From positions 1-64,000 of the forward strand of contig CAMZDG010000014.1 in assembly GCA_947305245.1 (NCBI GenBank): 64,000 bases of DNA. Direction: 5' to 3'. Below, piece by piece: positions 42,485-50,820 of the stretch. Every line of letters starts with the position of its first letter. Position 1 is the first letter of the stretch. Below the pieces are notes generated by a model that saw only the letters and a program-made list of their open reading frames with translations, had not been told where the DNA came from and did not search any database. Origin of the DNA: an uncultured Lachnospiraceae bacterium (GTDB taxonomy: Bacteria; Bacillota; Clostridia; Lachnospirales; Lachnospiraceae). The position numbers and the translations under genes are program-made.

Positions 42485-42638
42485 AGAAGAACTGAAGAAA
42501 TTCCATCCCAGCACTGAGGTGGAAGAGATTCAAGATGACATATATAATCGCAGCGCCACTGATATCGCAGGGATCTTTGAGCAGATGTTCGTGCGCAAGG
42601 ATGAGATGCAGCAGCAGGAGACGATGATAGGAGGTTGA
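42471..42638 (+). CDS. Small conserved-looking protein of 55 residues after folC
   Basis: ATG at 42471 overlaps the end of folC and the frame stops at TGA 42636-42638, just before the next start. The product begins MINFEEELKKFHPSTEVEEI and continues through YNRSATDIAGIFEQMF to a Gln/Glu-rich tail. It is acidic and predicted helical, with no signal or membrane segment. TTAGGAG (42455-42461) is placed as a ribosome site 9 bp upstream. Its last codons (ATAGGAGGTTGA) supply the ribosome site of the following TPR gene, so the three appear translationally linked. No family is assigned with confidence. Confidence 0.75.
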   Translation: MINFEEELKKFHPSTEVEEIQDDIYNRSATDIAGIFEQMFVRKDEMQQQETMIGG

Positions 42639-42640
42639 GC

Positions 42641-44056
42641 ATGGTTTGTTACCAGTGCGGCTGCCAACTGTCTGAGCAGGATTATTGCACCTCCTGTGGC
42701 GCGGACGTGTCCTTGTATAAGAAGATCCTAAGTCTCTCCAACCATTATTACAACGAGGGCCTGGAGAAGGCGAAGGTCAGGGACCTGACGGGTGCCATAG
42801 ACAGTTTGGAACAGAGCTTAAAATACAACAGCAGGAACGTGGAAGCCAGGAATCTTTTGGGACTGGTGTACTTTGAAATTGGGGAATGCACGGAGGCCAT
42901 GAGTGAGTGGATCCTCAGCATGAACGTGGAACCCAAGAAGAATATAGCGTCGGATTACATCCAGAGGATCCAGAACAATCCTTCGAGATATGACGTACTC
43001 CGACAGACCATGAAGAAGTTCAATCAGGCCTTGGCCTACTGCAAGCAGGGCAGTAAGGATCTGGCGGTGATCCAGTTAAAGAAGGTGCTTTCCTTAAGTC
43101 CGAGGTTTGTGAAGGCACATCTGCTCCTTGCATTATTACATATCGACAATGAAGACTGGGAAAAGGCAAGGCGCGAACTGAACAAGACGCTCAGCATCGA
43201 CCGCGGCAACACGCAGGCGCTCCTGTATCTGCAGGAAGTGGACAAGATGCTTGCGCCGGACGACATTGAGAAGAATGACAGAAAGCACCGCAAGGAAGAG
43301 ACGGTCCGCTATCAGAGTGATAATGAAGTCATCATCCAGCCCACCAATCTGGCGGAGGGGACGAGGAGCGGCTTCGCGACCTTCCTGAACGTGGTCATTG
43401 GTCTTGTGATCGGTGCCGCCGCCATGTATTTCCTGGTGATCCCTGCGACGCAGAAGGCTGCGCAGAATGAGGCGCAGGAGCGCGTGGAGTCGATCGCGGG
43501 ACAGTTGGATTCCAAGACCAATCAGATCCAGAACCTGGAGAACCAGGTGAGCAGTCTGGAGAAGGCGAAGGAACAGCTGGAGGCTGACCTGGATGCTTAT
43601 GAAGGTACGGAAGGAAAGCTAAAGGAGATGGATCAGCTCTTTGTGGCTGCCTCCACCTATCTTGCGACCAAGGACATTGGACAGACGGCGGAGCTTTTGG
43701 ACCACGTGCGTGAGAACGTGAAGATCGAGGATACCTCCGAGGAGTTCCAGGGCTTATATCAGGCGCTGCTTGCACTGATCGGACCGGAGCTGGCAACGAC
43801 CTATCGCGAACAGGGCTACGTGTCCTTTAGAAACGAGGATTTCACCTCTGCCATCGAGAGCTATTCCAAGGCAGTTTACTATGATCCGAACAATGCGGAA
43901 GCGTTGCTCGATCTGGGGAATGCCTATCGAAGGAATGGGGACGCGGTGGAAGCGGTGACCATTTATAACCGAGTGATCGAGCTGTTCCCTGACAGCGACA
44001 CGGCCAGAAAGGCCAAGCAGTGGCTGTCCGATTATGACGAGGGAGAAATGGACTGA
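42641..44056 (+). CDS. Zinc-ribbon TPR membrane protein
   Basis: A 471-residue protein. A C4 zinc ribbon (CYQCGCQLSEQDYCTSCG) opens it, followed by TPR repeats in the first half (GAIDSLEQSLKYNSRNVEARNLLG and others, core NVEARNLLGLVYF), one membrane helix (about residues 245-265), a coiled coil (QLDSKTNQIQNLENQVSSL) and a second TPR region (GYVSFRNEDFTSAIESYSKA). The cytosolic and outer TPR arms suggest a scaffold spanning the membrane. AGGAGG at 42629-42634 sets the ATG at 42641. No enzymatic motif is seen. A terminator follows. Confidence 0.85.
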   Translation: MVCYQCGCQLSEQDYCTSCGADVSLYKKILSLSNHYYNEGLEKAKVRDLTGAIDSLEQSLKYNSRNVEARNLLGLVYFEIGECTEAMSEWILSMNVEPKKNIASDYIQRIQNNPSRYDVLRQTMKKFNQALAYCKQGSKDLAVIQLKKVLSLSPRFVKAHLLLALLHIDNEDWEKARRELNKTLSIDRGNTQALLYLQEVDKMLAPDDIEKNDRKHRKEETVRYQSDNEVIIQPTNLAEGTRSGFATFLNVVIGLVIGAAAMYFLVIPATQKAAQNEAQERVESIAGQLDSKTNQIQNLENQVSSLEKAKEQLEADLDAYEGTEGKLKEMDQLFVAASTYLATKDIGQTAELLDHVRENVKIEDTSEEFQGLYQALLALIGPELATTYREQGYVSFRNEDFTSAIESYSKAVYYDPNNAEALLDLGNAYRRNGDAVEAVTIYNRVIELFPDSDTARKAKQWLSDYDEGEMD

Positions 44057-44096
44057 TCCGATACAAAAGAGAAACGAAAAGAGAGTTACGAAAGAG

Positions 44097-44130
44097 GAGA
44101 GCTGACGGAATGGCCGTCGGCTCTCTTTTT
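44097..44130 (+). terminator. Intrinsic terminator after the TPR gene
   Basis: GAGAGCTGACGG (44097-44108) pairs exactly with CCGTCGGCTCTC (44114-44125), followed by TTTTTG. Confidence 0.93.
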
Positions 44131-44175
44131 GTGTGATCAAAGAAATTTGTGCTGATCAAGGAAAGGAGAAAACAG

Positions 44176-44478
44176 ATGGATCAGTTTCAGGTAATCGATC
44201 ATTGCCTGATGGTAAAGCTTCCGCAGGAGCTGGATCATTATCAGGCAGGGTATTTCAGCCGGGAGGCGGACAGCTTCCTCCTTCGGCCGGAGGTATGCCA
44301 CGTCGTGTTTGACTTTGAGGACACGGAGTTCATGGATTCCTCCGGCATTGGGATCATTATGGGGCGATATAAGAAGGTGGCGCCCCTGGGCGGCAAGATT
44401 TATGCGATCAATGTGGGAAAGCAAGTCGCAAGGATCCTGGAGCTTTCAGGCATGAGCAGACTGGTGGAGGTACTGTAG
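44176..44478 (+). CDS. spoIIAA: Anti-sigma F factor antagonist
   Basis: A 100-residue STAS protein. FMDSSGIGIIMGRYK carries the phosphorylatable Ser and matches SpoIIAA. It releases sigma F from SpoIIAB in the forespore after dephosphorylation. It is somewhat shorter than the 117-residue B. subtilis protein. AAAGGAG precedes the ATG at 44176. First gene of the spoIIA operon; 1 bp separates it from the next frame. Confidence 0.95.
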   Translation: MDQFQVIDHCLMVKLPQELDHYQAGYFSREADSFLLRPEVCHVVFDFEDTEFMDSSGIGIIMGRYKKVAPLGGKIYAINVGKQVARILELSGMSRLVEVL

Positions 44479-44479
44479 G

Positions 44480-45061
44480 GTGGATAGGGAACTTCGGGAT
44501 GAGATGAAAAATGAAATGGAGCTGACCTTCGATGCCATTTCGAGCAATGAAGGGCTGGCGAGAGTCGCCGTGGCGGCGTTTGTCTCTCGTGTGAATCCGA
44601 CGATGGAGGAGCTTTCGGACGTAAAGACGGCCGTGTCCGAGGCCGTGACCAACGCCATCATCCATGGCTATGGAAATCTGGAAGGATATGAGCGGCGCGG
44701 GCGGGGCGTATCTGCGGCCGGGGGCGTACAGGCCATGGAGCAGGGGCGGGGATTGCCTGCGGCCGGGGAAATACGGGCTACGGAGCCGGGGCGGCACGGC
44801 AAGGTAAGGATGCAGTGCCGGCTGGAGCACGGTGTGTTAAAAGTTCTCATCGAGGATCGCGGAAAGGGCATGGAGGACGTGGGGAAGGCGATGGAGCCGC
44901 TTTATACCACGCGCCCTGACCTGGAACGCTCCGGCATGGGGTTCTCCTTTATGGAGGCGTTCATGGATGACCTGCAGGTGGAGAGCGCGCCGGGCGTGGG
45001 AACCATCGTGCGAATGCAAAAGAAGATGACGAGCGGCCCCTGGATCCCGCGTGAGGAATAG
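44480..45061 (+). CDS. spoIIAB: Anti-sigma F factor with an internal insertion
   Basis: A 193-residue GHKL kinase/anti-sigma factor; SpoIIAB is normally about 145. Conserved parts are LARVAVAAFVSRVNPTMEELSDVKTAVSEAVTNAIIHGY (core EAVTNAIIHGY, the N box), EDRGKGM (G1 box) and RSGMGFSFMEAFMD (G2). Between N and G1 boxes is an extra segment of about 40 residues rich in Gly, Arg and Ala that contains two related units (GRGVSAAGGVQAMEQ and GRGLPAAGEIRATEP). It binds sigma F and phosphorylates SpoIIAA. GTG 44480 with GGAGG is used as start; ATG 44504 gives the more typical MKNEM N-terminus and is a real alternative. Confidence 0.93.
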   Translation: MDRELRDEMKNEMELTFDAISSNEGLARVAVAAFVSRVNPTMEELSDVKTAVSEAVTNAIIHGYGNLEGYERRGRGVSAAGGVQAMEQGRGLPAAGEIRATEPGRHGKVRMQCRLEHGVLKVLIEDRGKGMEDVGKAMEPLYTTRPDLERSGMGFSFMEAFMDDLQVESAPGVGTIVRMQKKMTSGPWIPREE

Positions 45062-45063
45062 CC

Positions 45064-45786
45064 ATGGATATGTCGGTCAGGAAGGTACTGATCGAGGAAA
45101 ACCTGGGACTGGTGCGGCACGTGACGAGGCGTTTCGCGGGCAGGGGAGCGGAGCCGGAGGATCTCTTTCAGATCGGGACCATTGGGCTCATCAAGGCCGT
45201 GGACCGTTATGATGAGAGCCTTGGCACGGCGTTCTCCACGTATGCGGTGCCAATGATCCTGGGGGAGATCCGCTGCTTCCTTCGCCAGGACGGGCCCATC
45301 AAGATATCGCGGACCATTCGGGAGAATGCAAGGCGACTTGCCTTGCTCCGCGAGGAGGAACGGGCGCGACTTCATAGGGAGCCGAGGCTTTCTGAGCTCG
45401 CGAAGGCCGCGGACTTAAGCCTGGAGGAGACCATGCTGGCGCTGGAGGCGGACGGCGCGCTCCTTTCCTTGGAGCACGGGGCTAAGACGCCGGAGGGCGA
45501 GGCGCTTCCCCTGATGGAGAGGATCGCCGCAGATGCATCCGGCGGCATCGGCGCAGTGACGCGGCCTGAATATGTTGATGCGGAGAAGGAAGCGGTGCTT
45601 GACCGAATGCTTCTTGGAAAGGGTTTAGGCGGCCTGGAGAGGGATGAGAAGAAGCTGATCTTCCTTCGCTATTTCAGAGGCGCAACGCAGGCTTTCGTCG
45701 CCAAGGAGCTTGGCATCAGTCAGGTGCAGGTGAGCAGGCGGGAAAAGAAGATCCTGGAAAAACTGAGGCAGGTAATAAATTCCTAA
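45064..45786 (+). CDS. sigF: Sporulation sigma factor F
   Basis: A 240-residue sigma-70-family protein with region 2 (NLGLVRHVTRRFAG, EDLFQIGTIGLIKAVDRYD, FSTYAVPMILGEIRCFLR; core EDLFQIGTIGL), region 3 (PRLSELAKAADLSLEE) and region 4 HTH (TQAFVAKELGISQVQVSRREK). It directs the first forespore-specific transcription. Placed directly after spoIIAB, the conserved spoIIA order. Slightly shorter than B. subtilis sigma F. Confidence 0.96.
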   Translation: MDMSVRKVLIEENLGLVRHVTRRFAGRGAEPEDLFQIGTIGLIKAVDRYDESLGTAFSTYAVPMILGEIRCFLRQDGPIKISRTIRENARRLALLREEERARLHREPRLSELAKAADLSLEETMLALEADGALLSLEHGAKTPEGEALPLMERIAADASGGIGAVTRPEYVDAEKEAVLDRMLLGKGLGGLERDEKKLIFLRYFRGATQAFVAKELGISQVQVSRREKKILEKLRQVINS

Positions 45787-45886
45787 AGCTAGGACTATCT
45801 TTTTTTGTGAAAATGAAGTAGAATAATACTTGTTGGACTGGAAGGATGCCAAGGCGGAAGGCAGAAGGCACTGAAAAGAGGGTTTT

Positions 45887-47065
45887 ATGGCGAATACGGA
45901 AGAAAAATTTGAGGAATTGGAAATAGAAGAGATCGAAGAGGAAGCGCCGGAGGCAGTGGCGGTCCCTGCGCAGGAGCAGTCAAAGAGGAGAGGAAATCCT
46001 TTCAAGATTCCGCTCCTGATCTTTGGCATCCTCTTATTTCTCCTACTTGCGGCACTGATCGGGACCTGGGTGTATCGGAATTATTTGGACCCCGGCAGGC
46101 AGGAGACGGCTTCCTCCGGGGAAGTGGATGAGGATGCGTATAAGGCGGCGCTGGAAGAAGCGGCAAAGCAGAAGGAAAAAGAGCTCCAGGAGCGCCTTGT
46201 GGAAGAATATTCTCAGGGCATCAGCGTGGGCGAGCAGCAGGTGCTCGATCAGCTTCGTCAGAGCATTCAGGACGGGAACAGTGTCGTGGAGACGCTTCGC
46301 ATGCTGTATTCCGATCAGCTCGTCGTGGCAAGCGGCGGTACCTATCACTTCATTCCGATCAATGACTCGCTGAAGAAGAATGATTACGTGGCGGAGAGCC
46401 TTGTCACGATGTCAAACGGAGAGCTTCAATATGTCCAGGGAGGTGCGGTGACTTCTTATAAGGGGATCGACGTGTCGAAATTCCAGGGAAAGATCGACTG
46501 GAAGAAGGTGGCTGAGGACGGCGTGACCTTCGCGATCATCCGCGTGGGTTACCGCGGCTACGGTGAGAAGGGAACCATGGTGGAGGATCCCATGGCGAGG
46601 GAGAATCTCCAGGGAGCCAATGACGCCGGGATCAAGACGGGTGTCTATTATTATACGCAGGCGATCACGGAGGCGGAGGCCATGGAAGAGGTGAATGCCG
46701 TGCTGGAGATCGTGGCGCCCTATCGGATCGACTGCCCCATCGTCATCGACGTGGAGCGAGTTTCGAGTGAAGGCGCGCGCATGAACAAGCTGGATCCCGA
46801 GACCAGGACGAGGATCGTCAAGACCTTCTGCGACGGGATCGCGGCGGCAGGGTATCGTCCCATGATCTATCATAATCTGGAGATGGGTGCGGTGCTCCTC
46901 GACATTGCGCAGCTGGAGGAATACGACAAGTGGTTCGCCTATTATAAGAACGAATTGTATTATCCCTATGCTTATCAGGTATGGCAGTATTCCGACAAGG
47001 GCAGGGTGCAGGGAATCTCAGGCGACGTGGACATGAACATTGCGTTTGAGGCGATTTGGGAATAA
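45887..47065 (+). CDS. Membrane-anchored GH25 lysozyme
   Basis: A 392-residue protein: acidic cytosolic start, one membrane helix (about residues 43-65), a coiled stalk (EEAAKQKEKELQERLVEEYSQ), then a GH25 muramidase domain from about 195. GIDVSKFQGKIDWKKV, FAIIRVGYRGYG, PIVIDVER and VWQYSDKGRVQGISGDVDMN contain the expected acidic residues. It would cut the glycan backbone of peptidoglycan close to the membrane. It sits between sigF and spoVAA, which are adjacent in Bacillus, so a role in engulfment or spore wall remodelling is plausible but inferred. Confidence 0.92.
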   Translation: MANTEEKFEELEIEEIEEEAPEAVAVPAQEQSKRRGNPFKIPLLIFGILLFLLLAALIGTWVYRNYLDPGRQETASSGEVDEDAYKAALEEAAKQKEKELQERLVEEYSQGISVGEQQVLDQLRQSIQDGNSVVETLRMLYSDQLVVASGGTYHFIPINDSLKKNDYVAESLVTMSNGELQYVQGGAVTSYKGIDVSKFQGKIDWKKVAEDGVTFAIIRVGYRGYGEKGTMVEDPMARENLQGANDAGIKTGVYYYTQAITEAEAMEEVNAVLEIVAPYRIDCPIVIDVERVSSEGARMNKLDPETRTRIVKTFCDGIAAAGYRPMIYHNLEMGAVLLDIAQLEEYDKWFAYYKNELYYPYAYQVWQYSDKGRVQGISGDVDMNIAFEAIWE

Positions 47066-47131
47066 GCATCCGGGCGAAATGCGCTGTCATTCCTTGGGAT
47101 GAAATAGTTTCATATATGAGCTGAATAAAAT

Positions 47132-47191
47132 GAAAGCTTCCCGGGAATGCTGAGTTCAAAGGATTGGACGATGCAGAAAGGGAAGCTTTTC
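47132..47191 (+). promoter_or_regulatory. Hairpin covering the spoVAA ribosome site
   Basis: GAAAGCTTCCC (47132-47142) pairs with GGGAAGCTTTTC (47180-47191; one bulged T). The 3' arm runs up to the base before the ATG and includes part of AAAGGGAAG, the only ribosome site. A weak terminator reading is possible because of TTTT. Confidence 0.6.
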
Positions 47192-47824
47192 ATGTCTAAC
47201 GTAAACGTATATCTGAAATGTCTGCGGAGCGCAAAGGTTGCAAAGCCGGACGTCTATTTAAAGGACGTCTGCAACCTGCGCTGCGCGGATGTTTTTTTGT
47301 CCGCAAAGCTTCGGGTGCTCAAGGTGTGGCACTTCGAGAAGAAGGCGCCGCGGCGTCACGTGGTCAGCACGCTCCGGCTGGTGGAGCTGATGGAGGAGGC
47401 CTGCCCGCAGATCACCGTGGAGGTTATCGGAGAGACGGACGTCCTGATCGAGTATGAAAAGGAAGAAAGGAAAAATCTGCCCGCCAGGGCGGCGAAGATC
47501 ACGCTGGTATGCCTGGTCAGCTTTCTTGGCACGGCCTTCACCATCATGGCGTATCATAATGACATTGGCATCAACGCCATATTCACGCAGGCCTATGCAA
47601 TGCTTCTCGGGGAGGAGCCAAAGGGGATCAATGCCATGGAGGTGGCATACTCGGCGGGGGTTGCGCTGGGGATGCTGCTCTTTTTCAACCATGCGATGGG
47701 GCGGACCATCACGGAGGATCCCACGCCGATCCAGGTCGCGATGCGAAATTATGAGAAGGACGTGGATAGTGCTTTGGTGGAGACGGCGGAGAGAAATTCG
47801 ATGGAGGAGGAAAATAGCAAATGA
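47192..47824 (+). CDS. spoVAA: Stage V sporulation protein AA
   Basis: A 210-residue protein. The soluble first half (MSNVNVYLKCLRSAKVAKPDVYLKDVC, core VYLKDVCNLRC; VSTLRLVELMEEACPQITVEVIGETDVLIEY) and two or three membrane helices in the second half match SpoVAA. It belongs to the spoVA complex that moves dipicolinic acid across the inner forespore membrane. Its stop overlaps the spoVAB start (ATGA). The start at 47192 is chosen for sequence fit; ATG 47171 is an alternative. Confidence 0.9.
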   Translation: MSNVNVYLKCLRSAKVAKPDVYLKDVCNLRCADVFLSAKLRVLKVWHFEKKAPRRHVVSTLRLVELMEEACPQITVEVIGETDVLIEYEKEERKNLPARAAKITLVCLVSFLGTAFTIMAYHNDIGINAIFTQAYAMLLGEEPKGINAMEVAYSAGVALGMLLFFNHAMGRTITEDPTPIQVAMRNYEKDVDSALVETAERNSMEEENSK

Positions 47825-48306
47825 TCCTTCGGAAGCTTTTCCTAATGCTTGTGGGATCCACCTATGGATTTCTTTCGGCAGCAGGGGTCTTCACGGTGCT
47901 TGCGGCCGTGGGGCTGGTGCCGCGCTTCGCGGGGAGAACGCACACGGCGGACCGGGTCTGGCTCTATGAGGAGATGGTGATCTGGGGTACGGTCTTTGGA
48001 TGTTACGTCAGTGTCTTCGAGGAGAGGTGCGGACTATACGCATGGATATTATCGCGCCTGCCGGGGCAGGAGGCGCTTTTGCAGGGTGCGGGGAGGGCAG
48101 TGCTTGCGCTCGCAGGGCTTTTCGCGGGGATGTTCGTGGGGTGTCTGGCGTTAGCCATCGCGGAGATGCTTGACAGCATTCCGATCCTGGCAAGGCGGAT
48201 CTCCTTTCACGGGGGGATCTATTGGGTTATTTTTTCTATGGCGCTTGGAAAGTTTGCGGGGGCGCTGCTTTACTTTCTGACTGATTTTCATGTAACGGGG
48301 GAGTGA
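47821..48306 (+). CDS. spoVAB: Stage V sporulation protein AB
   Basis: A 161-residue membrane protein with about four helices (FLSAAGVFTVLAAVGLVPRFAG, core GVFTVLAAVGLVPRFAG, is distinctive). It overlaps spoVAA by 4 bp, implying coupled translation, and is followed 11 bp later by spoVAC. The middle shows YEEMVIWGTVFGCYVS. Confidence 0.88.
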   Translation: MILRKLFLMLVGSTYGFLSAAGVFTVLAAVGLVPRFAGRTHTADRVWLYEEMVIWGTVFGCYVSVFEERCGLYAWILSRLPGQEALLQGAGRAVLALAGLFAGMFVGCLALAIAEMLDSIPILARRISFHGGIYWVIFSMALGKFAGALLYFLTDFHVTGE

Positions 48307-48317
48307 AAGGAGAGAGT

Positions 48318-48776
48318 ATGGATAGGGAGACATTGTTAGAGAAGGAAGAATATCAGAAATATGTGGAGAGGGTGACGCCGAGGGCGAAGGCGTGGGTGCA
48401 GTGCGGGCGGGCGTTCCTGACGGGCGGAGGGATCTGCTGCGTGGGGCAGGGGATCTTGAATTTGATGACGGGAAGGTTTGGCATGGGGCAGGAGGAGGCG
48501 GGGAGCTGGTGCGCGGTGATCTTGATCGCGGTCGCGGCTTTGGCTACGGGTCTGAATTGGTATCCCAGTCTGGTGAAGTGGGGCGGCGCGGGGGCGCTGG
48601 TCCCCATCACGGGGTTTGCGAATTCCGTGGCGGCGCCGGCGATGGAGTATCAGGCAGAGGGGCAGGTCTTCGGAGTCGGCTGTAAGATCTTCACCATTGC
48701 GGGGCCGGTGCTCCTTTATGGAATTTTGGCGAGCTTTCTCGCAGGGCTTGTGCAATATCTATTTGCACTGGGATAA
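48318..48776 (+). CDS. spoVAC: Stage V sporulation protein AC
   Basis: A 152-residue membrane protein. YQKYVERVTPRAKAWVQCGRAFLTGGGICCVGQG (core AFLTGGGICCVGQG) at the N-terminus and GFANSVAAPAMEYQAEGQVFGVG near the end (core ANSVAAPAMEY) are strong SpoVAC marks. SpoVAC forms the mechanosensitive channel for dipicolinic acid. spoVAD and spoVAE, which normally follow, are not here: the next gene is an unrelated dehydrogenase. Start ATG 48318 follows GGAGAGAG. Confidence 0.93.
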   Translation: MDRETLLEKEEYQKYVERVTPRAKAWVQCGRAFLTGGGICCVGQGILNLMTGRFGMGQEEAGSWCAVILIAVAALATGLNWYPSLVKWGGAGALVPITGFANSVAAPAMEYQAEGQVFGVGCKIFTIAGPVLLYGILASFLAGLVQYLFALG

Positions 48777-48869
48777 CACAACAAAAAGTAGGCAGGATGA
48801 AACAAGATAGTATTAGCAGGGCTTTTTGGAACGATGCTATAATCTCTTTAGTTCATGAAAGGAGTCCAT

Positions 48870-49895
48870 ATGAGAAAAGCATTGTTTATCGGAGGTACGG
48901 GAACGATCAGCATGGCCATTACGAGGCAGCTGGCTGCTGAGAAGGAGTGGGAGCTGTATCTGCTCAATCGCGGAAATCGGAAAGAGGAATTGCCGGAGGG
49001 CGTGAAGGTCATCTATGGGGACGTAAATGACGAGGCGGAGACGGCGAAGGCGCTCGGGGACATGAAGTTCGACTGCGTCTGTGACTTCATAGGGTTCGTG
49101 CCGGCGCAGCTGGAGAGGGATTATCGGCTGTTTCGCGGAAAGACGAAGCAGTTCATGTATATCAGTTCGGCGTCCGCTTATCAGAAGCCCGTGGGAGACT
49201 ATCGGATCACGGAGGGGACGCCACTTGCGAATCCTTATTGGGAGTATTCCCGCAATAAGATCGCTTGCGAGGACCTTTTGATGAAGTGGTATCGCGAGGA
49301 CGGATTCCCTGTGACCATCATTCGCCCGAGCCACACCTATGATGAGCGCAACGTCCCGATGGGAGCGCACGGCGACAAGGGAAGCTATCAGGTGCTAAAG
49401 CGCATGATGGAGGGCAAGCCCATATTGGTGCACGGCGACGGGACCAGTCTTTGGACGATGACGCATAACAGCGATTTCGCGAAGGGCTTTATCGGACTGA
49501 TGGGGAACGTACGTGCCATCGGCGAGTGCTATCAGATCACCAGCGACGAGACGCTGACCTGGAATCAGATTTATCAGGCCATTGCGGACGCGCTGGACGT
49601 GGAGTACAAGCCGTATTATGTTTCTTCGGATTTCCTGGATGCAGCCGGGAAGTATGATTTCAAGGGCGGTCTGACCGGTGATAAGTCGAACTGCGTCGTG
49701 TTTGATAATACGAAGTTAAAGAGGGCCGTGCCAGGGCTTTCCATGAACGTGCGTTTCGAGCAGGGTGTTCGAAAGACCATTGAGTACGTGCTTTCTCACC
49801 CTGAGTGTCAGGTGGAGGATCCGGAGTTTGACGCATGGTGCGACAAGGTGATCGCGGAGCTGGAGGCAGCCAAGCAGAGGATCCTGCAGGGTTAA
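48870..49895 (+). CDS. NAD(P)-dependent epimerase/dehydratase family protein
   Basis: A 341-residue extended SDR-like protein. RKALFIGGTGTISMAIT is a variant Rossmann Gly motif (GGTGTIS rather than GxxGxxG), MYISSASAYQKP holds the catalytic Ser/Tyr region, and YWEYSRNKIACE contains YxxxK. The C-terminal half has ITSDETLTWNQIY. Such atypical SDRs act on nucleotide sugars or serve as RNA-binding relatives; the substrate is unknown. AAAGGAG precedes the ATG at 48870, and TATAAT lies at 48838-48843. Confidence 0.88.
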   Translation: MRKALFIGGTGTISMAITRQLAAEKEWELYLLNRGNRKEELPEGVKVIYGDVNDEAETAKALGDMKFDCVCDFIGFVPAQLERDYRLFRGKTKQFMYISSASAYQKPVGDYRITEGTPLANPYWEYSRNKIACEDLLMKWYREDGFPVTIIRPSHTYDERNVPMGAHGDKGSYQVLKRMMEGKPILVHGDGTSLWTMTHNSDFAKGFIGLMGNVRAIGECYQITSDETLTWNQIYQAIADALDVEYKPYYVSSDFLDAAGKYDFKGGLTGDKSNCVVFDNTKLKRAVPGLSMNVRFEQGVRKTIEYVLSHPECQVEDPEFDAWCDKVIAELEAAKQRILQG

Positions 49896-50001
49896 TTCAA
49901 AGAAAGCTGCCAGGGATGCGAAAAGAAATCCGGGCGAGAATAGAAGAAAGGCTGCAGGAAGGAATCCTTGCAGGGAGAATCGAGGAGGAGCGTGGGAGAA
50001 C

Positions 50002-50748
50002 ATGGTTGACGTAAAGGGGAGATGGGCGCTGATCACGGGCGCGAGCAGAGGAATTGGAAGACTGGCGGCGCTGTTTATGGCGGAGCAGGGATGCAATCTG
50101 ATCCTGCAGGGAAGAAGCACGGAGCATTGTGAAGCGGTGCTCCGGGAGGTGCGCGCGATGGGCGTGAAGGCGTATGCCGTTGGGGCGGAGCTTTCGGACC
50201 TGGAGGCGGTGGAACGTATGCTGCAGGAGATCGACAATCGGACGCCCGTAGTGGACATTGTGCTAAATAACGCGGGACTGCAGATCGCATATCGCGTGAA
50301 TTATTTCGAGACGCCGGTGAGCGATTATATTGAGAGCTATAAGATCAACACGGTGGCGCCGGCCATGATCTGTTATCATTTTTTGCCGAAGATGATCCAA
50401 AGTGGCTTTGGACGCATTGTGAACACGACCAGCGGCATTCGGCTGGAGCCGGAGCAGGCGGGGTATTCCGCGAGCAAGGCGGCGCTGGATAAGATCACGA
50501 TCGACCTCGGCTCAAAGCTGGAGGGAACGAACGTGATGATCAATCTGACGGATCCCGGATGGTGCAGGACGGATCTCGGCGGGCCGCACGCGCCGAATGC
50601 GCCGGAGAGCGCCATTCCCGGCGTGGTGGTTGGAGCCTTCGTGGATGACGGAAAGTCCGGCAGATGCTTTTCCGCCGGCGCATTCACAGGGCTAACCCTG
50701 AAGGACGCCGTGGCCAAGGCACAGAAGGAGTTCCACGCGTTCTATTAG
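50002..50748 (+). CDS. Short-chain dehydrogenase/reductase
   Basis: A 248-residue classical SDR: TGASRGIGRLA (cofactor loop), LNNAG (structural), TTSG plus YSASKAALDK (catalytic Ser, Tyr and Lys). The region after the catalytic motif has DPGWCRTDLGGPHAP, typical of 3-oxoacyl-ACP reductase-like SDRs of unassigned substrate. Located 106 bp after the epimerase-like gene on the same strand; a common pathway is possible but not shown. Confidence 0.92.
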   Translation: MVDVKGRWALITGASRGIGRLAALFMAEQGCNLILQGRSTEHCEAVLREVRAMGVKAYAVGAELSDLEAVERMLQEIDNRTPVVDIVLNNAGLQIAYRVNYFETPVSDYIESYKINTVAPAMICYHFLPKMIQSGFGRIVNTTSGIRLEPEQAGYSASKAALDKITIDLGSKLEGTNVMINLTDPGWCRTDLGGPHAPNAPESAIPGVVVGAFVDDGKSGRCFSAGAFTGLTLKDAVAKAQKEFHAFY

Positions 50749-50792
50749 GTTTTGTGCACGAAGAAAAATACAAAAAATCGTAAAATTGGGTC

Positions 50793-50820
50793 TTGCAATT
50801 TTGGCGGACACGAGTATAAT
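50793..50820 (+). promoter_or_regulatory. Promoter of the MarR/ABC exporter operon
   Basis: TTGCAA (50793-50798), 16 bp, TATAAT (50815-50820). Confidence 0.8.
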
